From contig NZ_OMKA01000020.1 of NCBI RefSeq assembly GCF_900299525.1, forward strand, positions 124,001 to 188,000: 64,000 nucleotides of DNA. The letters run 5' to 3'. This document shows, in pieces, positions 17,781 through 25,174 of this stretch. Source of the stretch: Aquimarina sp. Aq78 (GTDB taxonomy: Bacteria > Bacteroidota > Bacteroidia > Flavobacteriales > Flavobacteriaceae). Made by a program: the position numbers and the translations under genes. A model generated the notes under the pieces. It made no database searches and was not told where the DNA came from. It was given only the letters and a program-made list of their open reading frames with translations. The first letter of the stretch is position 1. The number at the start of each line of letters is the position of its first letter.

Positions 17781-19928
17781 TTAAAGCTTTTTTGTTTTTA
17801 ATATATTTAAATATTCTGTTTTAACCTTAATATCAGAATGTTGATTCCCGTGTATTCTTAAATCAATTTTTAAAGATTTTTCAAAGGAATCTATTGCTTT
17901 ATCAAGCATTTTTTTCTTTATGTAGATATTTCCTAAAAAAGTATAAATTTGAGAAACAACTTTATTATAATGCTTATTATTTTTTGAGTAAACCTTTAAA
18001 GATTTTTCAAAAAAATCTATTGCATTCTCTAAACGGTTTTTTTGAAAATAGGTAACACCAATCACATAGTAAAGTTCCTCCAACAAAACATGTTGGTTTC
18101 CAAAAACCTCTAAGTAAATATTTAGATTTTTTTTTAGGGGTTTTAATGCTAATCGGTATGATTTTGTGCGAGAATAAATAAACCATTGTACATTGTTTTT
18201 AACAATTATATCATAATAACTTTGAGCTCCTGCAATTTTTAGGTATATCTCTATAGATTTATTGTGATATTCAAGTGCTTTAACCGGATCATTTTTTTTA
18301 ATATATATACCACTAATTGTTGAATATGTAATGGGTATTTTTGGGTGCTTCTCCCCTAACTCGTTTAGACGAATCTTTAAAGATTTATTTAAAAAATCTA
18401 AAGCTTTTAATTGATTTCCTTTCAAAGAATACAAAACACCAAGGTTATAATAAACATTGTGTAGTTTAACATATTGATTACCGTAAACATTATGATAAAT
18501 CTCTAAAGACTTATTAAGGTATTCTTCCGCTTTTTCAAGTAAGCGTATTCTTAAATAAAAATCTCCTATGTTACTATAAACCTCACCTAACCTAGGATGT
18601 TCAGTGGTAACATTTTTCAAATGAATCTTTAGAGATTTATCATAATGTTTCATTGCTTTATTTATTGAATCTATTTCAGAGTATGCATTACCGAGACCTA
18701 TATAAATCCCTCCTTCTAAAATATTTTCGTATTTTCCCTTTTTATTAGGATTTATATTTTCTACTATTTCTAAAGACTTATTATGATAAACTATAGCTTG
18801 ATTAAAAGACCTTTTCATGTAATATACCTGCCCAAGATTATGATAGCTTGCTGCAAGATTTAAAGAATCTATATCATCAATATTCTTTAAATTCAAATAT
18901 TTGTTAAAGTAGATTATAGCTTCATCATACTTTTCTAGAAAAAGACCGGTCATTCCAAGATATCTGTTAAAAATTCTACTCTTTTTTTCATATAAGCTAT
19001 CTTTTTTCGATAGAAATTTTTCAGATTTTTTTATTTGTTTAGCACATTTAGAATACAATCCATTGTCGAATAATTTATCAATATAAGCCATTGAATATTC
19101 CCAGTTTTGTTCTTCAAGCGTACTAGCAATTAGATAATACTTTGTTGCTTCCTTGTATTTCAAGTTAATTTCTTTAATCTTACCTACTTCAAAATTTCTT
19201 AACGCAGAACTTTTATTCCTATTAAGTGCGTCATTTTCTAATATTCTTTCAGCTTCCAAAATTTCTCCTTCATCCAAAAGAATTTTAACTTTTCTAGCCA
19301 TTTCTTCGAAACTACTTCTTAAAGATAATTTATGTTTTAGTACTTTATATTTTTCGATTAATTCTGTCAGTTGCTGTTCAAAATTTATAGCTTGCTTTCG
19401 AAAAATATTCATCTGTGTTCTTGAAGAGTAAGATTCTAGTTTTTGATTTTCCAGTGTTTGATATATTGCTAAAAATGCTTTTGGAGAGATACCATACCAA
19501 ATTTCTACATTTGATTCAGGAGAATATATGGCTGGACTATTTTGACCTGTTGTGGATAAAAAAATATCCCAGTTAAGTATGTTCAGAATTTCAGATTTTT
19601 TTTTTATTCCTAACTGGTCAATTTCAGACTCTTTTATAATTTTTTTCCTACTAATAATATTTTTATATTTTTCTAAAAGACTATTGACTTTATCCTCTCT
19701 TTTTTTTTGTGAAACTCCTTGTTTTTCATAGATCTTTAATAGTTCTTCCACAGTTTTGGTCCTTACACCATAGTTAATAGATATTTTTTTTGCAATAATT
19801 GAAGGGCTGTTTTCCCCTGTTGTTGATATTATCTTTTGAGAATAGGCATTATTTATATTACATAATATCAATAGATAAAGAATATTCAAGTATTGTAATA
19901 AGAAACTTATTTTTTTGCCAAAAGTCAT
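17781..19928 (-). CDS. Exported kinesin-light-chain-type TPR protein with paired NSP motifs
   Basis: This 715-aa protein has an N-terminal hydrophobic signal (about 12-30, ending NAYSQ). Two copies of a short motif precede the repeats: STTGENSPSI with ISINYG (about 36-53), and STTGQNSPAI with VEIWYG (about 125-145). A coiled, charged region follows, then about ten TPRs (about 215-700) with 42-residue spacing and phrases such as KALEYHNKSIEIYLK, EYLNKSLEIYHNVYGNQ and LDKAIDSFEKSLKIDLR, typical of TPR_12 (KLC-type). The same NSP motif occurs in the membrane protein upstream, whose stop overlaps this start by 4 nt. The pair therefore probably forms a complex. The function is unknown. Confidence 0.7.
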   Translation of the reverse strand: MTFGKKISFLLQYLNILYLLILCNINNAYSQKIISTTGENSPSIIAKKISINYGVRTKTVEELLKIYEKQGVSQKKREDKVNSLLEKYKNIISRKKIIKESEIDQLGIKKKSEILNILNWDIFLSTTGQNSPAIYSPESNVEIWYGISPKAFLAIYQTLENQKLESYSSRTQMNIFRKQAINFEQQLTELIEKYKVLKHKLSLRSSFEEMARKVKILLDEGEILEAERILENDALNRNKSSALRNFEVGKIKEINLKYKEATKYYLIASTLEEQNWEYSMAYIDKLFDNGLYSKCAKQIKKSEKFLSKKDSLYEKKSRIFNRYLGMTGLFLEKYDEAIIYFNKYLNLKNIDDIDSLNLAASYHNLGQVYYMKRSFNQAIVYHNKSLEIVENINPNKKGKYENILEGGIYIGLGNAYSEIDSINKAMKHYDKSLKIHLKNVTTEHPRLGEVYSNIGDFYLRIRLLEKAEEYLNKSLEIYHNVYGNQYVKLHNVYYNLGVLYSLKGNQLKALDFLNKSLKIRLNELGEKHPKIPITYSTISGIYIKKNDPVKALEYHNKSIEIYLKIAGAQSYYDIIVKNNVQWFIYSRTKSYRLALKPLKKNLNIYLEVFGNQHVLLEELYYVIGVTYFQKNRLENAIDFFEKSLKVYSKNNKHYNKVVSQIYTFLGNIYIKKKMLDKAIDSFEKSLKIDLRIHGNQHSDIKVKTEYLNILKTKKL

Positions 19929-20272
19929 TTGCCAGGATTACTGTTGTTATGAACTTCTTCATTGTCTCCGTAGTTAATTTCAACACTTCCTGAAGACTCT
20001 AATGCCGGAGAATTATCCCCATTTGTTTGAATTACAATCGGTTCTGGTCTATTTGTTCTATTTAGTTCTATAACGACATAAGATACTAATCCAATAATAG
20101 CAGTAATAAAAGTATAAAAAATAATTGCTCTAATAATTCTATAAGATTGAGACCGATCAAGTTTGGGAAATATTTTTTTTCTAATGACTTCTTTGAATAT
20201 TATTAAGAGAACACCTAAAGATACTCCGCCAATTCCTGCAACAGCACTAATGGTTTTAAAGATAGAGTCCAT
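19925..20272 (-). CDS. Two-helix membrane protein with C-terminal NSP motif
   Basis: This 115-aa protein has two predicted transmembrane helices (about 8-27 and 47-69) joined by a basic loop, followed by a tail carrying QTNGDNSPALESSGSVEINY (about 82-101), the same motif seen twice in the TPR protein just downstream. The reading frame overlaps that gene in an ATGA arrangement, so the two are translationally coupled. The tail, after the second helix, would be on the side opposite the loop. The GDNSPAI/V-type motif recurs in small membrane proteins of unknown role, and I cannot assign a function. Its start is supported by the terminator-like hairpin and U-run just upstream. Confidence 0.65.
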   Translation of the reverse strand: MDSIFKTISAVAGIGGVSLGVLLIIFKEVIRKKIFPKLDRSQSYRIIRAIIFYTFITAIIGLVSYVVIELNRTNRPEPIVIQTNGDNSPALESSGSVEINYGDNEEVHNNSNPGK

Positions 20273-20299
20273 TTGATAGAGTTATTTTTAATAAAAAAA

Positions 20300-20335
20300 A
20301 CCCTAATCCAAAACATATAGTTTCGACATTAGGGT
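20300..20335 (-). terminator. Hairpin with U-run just upstream of the NSP membrane gene
   Basis: An 8-bp stem (ACCCTAAT/ATTAGGGT) is followed on the minus strand by eight T, then about 27 nt to the start of the gene at 20272. It would work as an intrinsic terminator or a leader attenuator for the minus strand. Nothing is encoded further upstream on that strand, so what it terminates is unclear. Confidence 0.5.
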
Positions 20336-20494
20336 ATTTTAAAATTACTAAAAATTTCGTTAAAATAAAAACCTATTCGAATAGTTTTAGAAAACTTATT
20401 TTTAATCAAACATTTTAGCACATATCTGAAAATATCAGATTGTTGTGTAATTAATCCTTCAAAAATTGTTAACTTAGTTACATATAACTAAAAT

Positions 20495-20536
20495 AATAAC
20501 CCCATATTCGAAACATTCTTCGAGTATGGGGTTATT
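20495..20536. terminator. Perfect 12-bp hairpin in the divergent promoter gap
   Basis: The arms AATAACCCCATA (20495-20506) and TATGGGGTTATT (20525-20536) pair perfectly around an 18-nt loop. It lies 35 bp before the 178-aa gene start on the plus strand, so it could be an attenuator, a bidirectional barrier, or an operator. The rest of 20273-20570 is AT-rich and shows nothing else. Confidence 0.45.
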
Positions 20537-20570
20537 TGATTGATTTATAGACTTAAAACCTATATAATTT

Positions 20571-21107
20571 ATGGAAACTTTTGAAATATCTTATAAGATT
20601 ACTCACATCATAATACTTTCAATTTCTGCTTATCTAATAATTATCACTATAAGAAAAAATCAAGAGTGGAATAGAAGAAAAACTACTCATGAGTTTATTA
20701 ACGACTTAGTATCTGGAGACTATTTAGAGCTTTCCAAAATTCTGACAATTGACCTAAAAGTAGAAGTAAATAATGTATCTGAAGATTATTCGAAATCAAT
20801 AATAAAACTTCAGGATGAAACGGATAAGAAATTGCTACAACATACAGTTACAAGAATTTTTAATCTTTTCGAAGTCCTATCAATAAGTATTAAAAATAAA
20901 GTTGTTGATGAAGATATATGTTACGATTTTTTAGGCCTTATGTATACAGGATATTATCGATGGGGTGTTGAATTCATAGAAGAAAAAAAAAGAGCTAATA
21001 ATGAAAAAAGAACATTCATAAATTTTGAAAACCAAGCACGTAAATGGCAGAAAAGAATAGACGAAGAAATAAGTTACAAAACGGTTCCAGGAAAACCAGA
21101 ACTATAA
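20571..21107 (+). CDS. DUF4760-like membrane-anchored protein
   Basis: This 178-aa protein has one N-terminal transmembrane helix (about 8-27) followed by Arg-Arg-Lys-Thr, then a helical cytoplasmic part with RIFNLFEVLSISIKNKVVDEDICYDFLGLMY (split here for length as RIFNLFEVLSISIKN and VVDEDICYDF), which resembles DUF4760. That family is uncharacterised, sometimes seen in mobile or defence islands. It is divergent from the TPR/NSP pair and shares a cargo gap with it. The family call is by memory of the pattern and is moderate. Confidence 0.5.
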   Translation: METFEISYKITHIIILSISAYLIIITIRKNQEWNRRKTTHEFINDLVSGDYLELSKILTIDLKVEVNNVSEDYSKSIIKLQDETDKKLLQHTVTRIFNLFEVLSISIKNKVVDEDICYDFLGLMYTGYYRWGVEFIEEKKRANNEKRTFINFENQARKWQKRIDEEISYKTVPGKPEL

Positions 21108-21150
21108 ACGTTCTAAGTAATACTTAGTGTAAATAAATTAAGTTAGAAAC

Positions 21151-21178
21151 AATACTTTAAAATGTACGCTTTATTATG
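21151..21178 (+). repeat. Cargo-boundary repeat copy C
   Basis: The central CTTTAAAATGTACGCTTTA is a close match to copy A at 13713 (about 19 of the first 23 positions). It sits in the gap between the DUF4760-like gene and the 307-aa gene, again at a module edge. Confidence 0.35.
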
Positions 21179-21293
21179 CTAATTTTAGTAACGTAGTTTC
21201 TTTTTGAGTATCGTTCCATTTTTGGTTCTTTAAAATAGTCTTACAAAATAGCATTTTATAGGACTAAAATCGTAAGGAAGTAAATCAAATAAA

Positions 21294-21315
21294 AAAGCAG
21301 ACCGGAGCCTGCTTT
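21294..21315 (-). terminator. Intrinsic terminator of the 307-aa gene
   Basis: A perfect 7-bp stem (AAAGCAG at 21294-21300, CTGCTTT at 21309-21315) is followed on the minus strand by a run of seven T including the stem end, about 25 bp past the gene's stop. Confidence 0.65.
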
Positions 21316-21340
21316 AAAAACTATATATAATTAAGAATAA

Positions 21341-22264
21341 TTAACCTGTCTGAGAATGATTTGAGTCATAAACAATTTCCATTATTTCCATATCAGAAAG
21401 AGGTCTCAACCTACCTTGCAAATGGTCGGTTTTATAATCCACCAATAACTTCCCGTAATGGTGAACTGACCAATTAGCAAGTGATTCTTTAGAAACCGGA
21501 TACTTAGCTTGCACATCTCTAATTAGAATCTTCCCATCTTTGCCTGTTGAACTTACATCTTTCAGCATATTTCTATCATGACTAACAAATTGTCTAATTG
21601 CAAATCTATAAAAACAACTAACGTTTTTACCTGCTGCACCTTCCAACCTAACTATAGCCTTAGGAGTAAACAAAATTGGTTTTCCATTATAAATTGGAAG
21701 TTCAACTTTCTTTGTTATCCATTTTACATTTTCATAATCAAATATGTCCTTTTGTATACATTTTTCCATAGGTATATTATGAAGTCGACATTGTTCCTGT
21801 GTGTAATCAATCAGAACAGACTTAACTATTTTTGTAGTCATATCTGAAATCCTATCTGAACTAATGTCTTCAAAGAAAAGTTCTATATCTGCAAAATGAC
21901 TTAATACACCGGTCCTAACTGCCAAATTATTATAAATTGTATCGAATATTTTCTTTATCAATTTATTTCCAACCGAGTTACCATATGGTCTATCTAACGA
22001 ATAACCCAATCTGGTTTCATTTGGTTCCCCTAAACCAGATAATAAATAATTAGATTTTTCATATGATTTGAGCTTTACGCTCTTAATAACTTCGCCCCAA
22101 AATACTTCTAAATGCTTTTGCATTTTTTTCGTTAAAGGAGTTTGTAGATACTCTATCAATCTCGGATCGAAAAATAATAAATTATCCTGATCCAATTTTA
22201 TGTCAACAAATTGTAATTCGGGCTGTTGAATACCCAACCTATAAAATGAACTAATGTTTGTCAT
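21341..22264 (-). CDS. Conserved protein of unknown function, possible defence-associated
   Basis: I do not recognise a named domain in this 307-aa protein. It has a patterned N-terminal half with the phrases LFFDPRLIEYLQTPL, SGLGEPNETRLGYS, a Gly-rich SVGNKLIKKIF, then FFEDISSDRISDMTTKIVK (about 130-148) and DYTQEQCRLHNIP (about 153-166). These ordered phrases, with RISD-x-TT and YTQEQC, resemble an uncharacterised family I associate with defence islands, but I cannot name it. No signal peptide or membrane helix is seen, so it is likely cytoplasmic. It is divergent from an Xre/ImmA pair across a 644-bp gap. The shortness relative to similar proteins I recall (about 500 aa) may mean truncation. 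Confidence 0.45.
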   Translation of the reverse strand: MTNISSFYRLGIQQPELQFVDIKLDQDNLLFFDPRLIEYLQTPLTKKMQKHLEVFWGEVIKSVKLKSYEKSNYLLSGLGEPNETRLGYSLDRPYGNSVGNKLIKKIFDTIYNNLAVRTGVLSHFADIELFFEDISSDRISDMTTKIVKSVLIDYTQEQCRLHNIPMEKCIQKDIFDYENVKWITKKVELPIYNGKPILFTPKAIVRLEGAAGKNVSCFYRFAIRQFVSHDRNMLKDVSSTGKDGKILIRDVQAKYPVSKESLANWSVHHYGKLLVDYKTDHLQGRLRPLSDMEIMEIVYDSNHSQTG

Positions 22265-22615
22265 TTTTTTTAAATTTTTAAAATTATTATCTTATTTCTT
22301 AAAGTGCTTAAATTCATTACTTAGCACTCAATTTTAAAAGCTTTATAGCTTCTAAATTCCTACATATTCAATTTTCTCTACGACAATAATTTTCAAAATT
22401 TAACGTTATTAACATTGTTATTAGCAATTTTAATATATATTTGCATCCGGATATCTACCAAATATCCTTAATAAAAAACACCTAAATAAAACTTTTAAAA
22501 ACTATTGAAAGAGGATGTCAGCCTATAACAATAGATGAAATTAATAGTTTTATTTTAACAATTCACAATTTTATTTTATTACAAAAATTAAGCCATTATG
22601 TCTTATTATGACATA

Positions 22616-22703
22616 TTGGCATTTTTTGTTGTTTCTATGCCATATTTTCACTTAAATTTATGCCAAATAAGTTAAATGTCAGTTAACTTTAAGTTTTGGC
22701 ATA
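22616..22703. promoter_or_regulatory. Four TTGGCAT/ATGCCAA repeats (operator candidate) in the divergent gap
   Basis: Within the 644-bp gap 22265-22908 there are TTGGCAT at 22616-22622, TATGCCA at 22636-22642, TATGCCAAA at 22659-22667 and TTTTGGCATA at 22694-22703. They alternate in orientation, like binding sites of a dimeric regulator. The Xre protein encoded just downstream is a natural candidate. The rest of the gap is AT-rich, with AAAGAAAC repeats nearer the start at 22909; I see no gene in it. Confidence 0.5.
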
Positions 22704-22908
22704 CATTTTTTTCGATAAACAATTTAAAAATTACCCTATTAGATTTTGTCTCTAAACTTAACTTAGTATCATTTTGCAAAGTTAAAAACTTAAAATCCTA
22801 CATATGATACATTTGTTTTAACAAAGAAACGATAAATCCTTTGTATTACCAAAGAAACATTTGTACATTTGACGAAACGTTATCAACAATCTATTAACAC
22901 CTCACCAA

Positions 22909-23247
22909 ATGAGCACATCCTTAGATACAAAGAAATTTTCGGAAATGATCAAATCTAAAAGAGGAGGAATAGGTTTACGAGCACTAGCCTCTGAAATTGG
23001 TATAAGTGCTTCAACCTTATCCAGAGTAGAGCAAGGAAATTTACCTGATATAGACACATATCTTAAATTATGTACATGGCTCGAAGTTCCTTCAGATTTT
23101 TTTACAATAACAAATTCTGATGAAGAAAATACAAAGGTAGAAGTTATTGCTCACCTTAGAGCTGATAAAACTTTATCGCCTGAAACTTCTGAAGCATTAA
23201 TTCAAATGATTAATCTCGCATATGACGCTGCCCAAAAAAGGAACTAA
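22909..23247 (+). CDS. Xre-family HTH regulator
   Basis: The 112-aa protein has an Xre helix-turn-helix at about 10-65 (LRALASEIGISASTLSRVEQ, then a hydrophobic KLCTWLEVPSDFF). The stop lies 26 nt inside the next gene, an ImmA/IrrE peptidase, so the two are translationally coupled. Such pairs act as a repressor and a metalloprotease that cleaves it. The C-terminal tail (NSDEENTKVEVIAHLRADKT) is the kind of accessory region found in these repressors. It may bind the TTGGCAT sites upstream. Confidence 0.85.
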   Translation: MSTSLDTKKFSEMIKSKRGGIGLRALASEIGISASTLSRVEQGNLPDIDTYLKLCTWLEVPSDFFTITNSDEENTKVEVIAHLRADKTLSPETSEALIQMINLAYDAAQKRN

Positions 23248-23812
23248 ATATAGAAGAGGCTTTAAAAAATGGTCCGACGATAAAGCTATTGAATTAAGAA
23301 AAGAATTAGGGTTAGTAGCTTCTTCTCCTCTATGCGCTTTTGACCTATCTAAATATCTTAATATTCCCATATTTGAACCAAAAGAAATTAACGGTATGTC
23401 AGAACAACATCTTGATAAACTATTAAATTCTGGTAGCAAACATTGGTCAGCCGCCACTATTCCAATAAATAATAAAGAATATATTATTATTCATAATCCT
23501 AGACATTCTTCATCTAGACAACAAAGTAATTTAATGCATGAGTTAGCTCATATCATTTGCGAACATAAAATTCCTGATGATAAGAAAATCAATGGATTAT
23601 CTGGCTTTTTAAGAAATCATGATGAAAATCAAGAAAATGAAGCAGAATGGCTTGGAGCCTGCTTGCAGCTTCCTAGGCCAGCGTTAATTTGGGCTTTAAA
23701 GAAGAACATGTCTTTAGAACAAATCTCAATACATTTTAATGCCAGTAAAGAGATGGTAAGATATAGAATCAATATTACTGGAGTAAAAAAACAACTTAGT
23801 TATTTACGCTAA
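23222..23812 (+). CDS. ImmA/IrrE family metallo-endopeptidase
   Basis: This 196-aa zinc protease has the HExxH motif in MHELAHIICEH (about 106-116), followed by a Glu-rich ENEAEWLGACLQLP (about 138-151) that supplies the third zinc ligand, as is usual in the COG2856 family. A C-terminal region carrying a helix-turn-helix-like phrase (LEQISIHFNASKEMVRYRI) follows. Its partner Xre gene is immediately upstream and overlapping. The pair probably controls induction of the surrounding cargo after stress, by analogy to ICEBs1-type ImmA/ImmR; this is inference. Confidence 0.88.
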   Translation: MTLPKKGTKYRRGFKKWSDDKAIELRKELGLVASSPLCAFDLSKYLNIPIFEPKEINGMSEQHLDKLLNSGSKHWSAATIPINNKEYIIIHNPRHSSSRQQSNLMHELAHIICEHKIPDDKKINGLSGFLRNHDENQENEAEWLGACLQLPRPALIWALKKNMSLEQISIHFNASKEMVRYRINITGVKKQLSYLR

Positions 23813-23845
23813 ACTATTTTTTATATTGTCTTCCTGGATAAAACA

Positions 23846-24409
23846 TCAAATATCCTTTTCAACTCTATAAAAAGTAGCCTTACTCAACCCTGCTTTTTTA
23901 CAGGCTTGCTCAATCGGAATATCTTGATTATCATAAAGGTGCTTCGCATATTGATATTTTTCTATTGTTTCCTTTTTAGGCCCTTTAGGTCTTCCTAGAA
24001 GTTTTTTCCTTTTTCTTGCGTTATTTAGACCAATTTTAGTTCGTTCACTAATAAGATTACGTTCGAATTCCGCTACAGCAGCAAAGATCTGTAGTAAAAA
24101 CTTTCCATTAGCAGATGTTGTATCAAATTCTGGCTCACTAAGACTTTTAAAATGAATACCTTTTTCATTAAAAGTATCTATAAGATTAATCATGTTTTTC
24201 AATGATCTAAAGATTCTATCATTTTTATAAGTATAAACTATATCTCCTTTTCTGAGGTATTCTATCATCTCATTTAATCCAGAACGATCTTCTCTAACTC
24301 CACTGGCAATATCTGTATAAATTTTTTCACACCCAGCTTCCTTAAGTAAATCTATTTGTGATTCTATTTTTTGATCAGGTGTTGATACTCTTGCATATCC
24401 AACAATCAT
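23846..24409 (-). CDS. Tn3-type serine resolvase
   Basis: A 187-aa small serine recombinase. The catalytic Ser is in YARVSTPDQ (about 9), followed by the conserved Arg-containing IFRSLKNM (about 67) and AEFERNLISERT (about 115-126). A C-terminal HTH is seen as PIEQACKKAGLSKATFYRV. Its start is at 24409 and a palindromic res-like site lies 90-120 bp upstream. The presence of a resolvase within a Tn7-like element could resolve cointegrates or simply be cargo. Neighbours are the ImmA peptidase (convergent) and a phosphoesterase (divergent). Confidence 0.93.
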   Translation of the reverse strand: MIVGYARVSTPDQKIESQIDLLKEAGCEKIYTDIASGVREDRSGLNEMIEYLRKGDIVYTYKNDRIFRSLKNMINLIDTFNEKGIHFKSLSEPEFDTTSANGKFLLQIFAAVAEFERNLISERTKIGLNNARKRKKLLGRPKGPKKETIEKYQYAKHLYDNQDIPIEQACKKAGLSKATFYRVEKDI

Positions 24410-24496
24410 AATTGTCTCATAAAAGGTTATTTTACAAAACTAATAAAAAAGACCGAAAATGTTACCAGTTAAATTATTTCTAACAGGGTGTCACAA

Positions 24497-24528
24497 AAGT
24501 CTCATAAAACGACCATTTTATAAGACTT
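24497..24528. promoter_or_regulatory. Resolvase res-like palindrome
   Basis: Near-perfect 13-bp arms (AAGTCTCATAAAA and TTTTATAAGACTT, one mismatch) flank a short centre, with outer CAAAAG/CTTTTG arms at 24494 and 24536. A related half-site (GTCTCATAAAA and TTTTACAAAAC) lies just upstream of the resolvase start, near 24414-24440. This arrangement fits res subsites for the adjacent serine resolvase, which often also autoregulates from here. The rest of 24411-24610 shows nothing else. Confidence 0.65.
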
Positions 24529-24610
24529 AGCTTTTGTAGGAATTACATATATTATAATTTATGAGCAGTATTTACTACCTTGTAAATGAATTCTTATATA
24601 ACTAAAGTAA

Positions 24611-25174
24611 ATGGGAAAAATATTTTTTACATCAGATCATCATTTTGGTCATAGTAATATTATAAAATTCTCTAATAGACCGTTTCAGAGTATAGAAGAA
24701 ATGAATGAAGTTCTAATTGATAAATGGAATGAAAAGATTCGCAAAAATGATCATGTCTATCATTTGGGAGATGTTGGCTTAATCAACCCTAAAAAATTAG
24801 AAAAAATTTTAAGTAGACTAAATGGAAAAATTTATCTGATAAAAGGCAACCACGAAAAATCTGCAGAAAGTTGTAAAGATAGATTTGAATGGATAAAGGA
24901 CTATTACGAATTAATAGTTAATGATGCCGATTTCGAGAAAGGAAATCAATTACTAGTGCTTTTTCACTACGGAATGCGAGTATGGAACGCTTCACATTGG
25001 GGTACATATCACTTATACGGTCATTCCCACGGAACATTACCTGATAATCCGAATTCATTATCCTTTGATATAGGTGTAGATTGTCATAATTTCTACCCTT
25101 TATCATATAGTGATGTAAAATCTATAATGCTATCTAAAACTTGGAAACCCCCTCTTAAAAACAGAAAGAACTAA
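24611..25174 (+). CDS. Calcineurin-like metallophosphoesterase
   Basis: A 187-aa phosphoesterase with the standard metal-binding series: SDHHFGH near 8-14, LGDVG near 58, KGNHE near 77-82, a HYG near 122, and HLYGHSHG near 133-141, before FDIGVDCHN. Residues match the YfcE/MJ0936-type phosphatase family and the small, single-domain size is typical. It is on its own in the plus strand with the two lipoprotein genes convergent behind it, with zero intergenic spacing. Its substrate is not known. In mobile elements such enzymes sometimes act on nucleotides or on nucleic-acid ends. Confidence 0.85.
   Translation: MGKIFFTSDHHFGHSNIIKFSNRPFQSIEEMNEVLIDKWNEKIRKNDHVYHLGDVGLINPKKLEKILSRLNGKIYLIKGNHEKSAESCKDRFEWIKDYYELIVNDADFEKGNQLLVLFHYGMRVWNASHWGTYHLYGHSHGTLPDNPNSLSFDIGVDCHNFYPLSYSDVKSIMLSKTWKPPLKNRKN

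Noticed and set aside
20273..20570. Retron-like RNA suggested by two stable hairpins
   Set aside because: No reverse transcriptase nearby, and each hairpin is explained as a terminator or attenuator in a divergent promoter gap.
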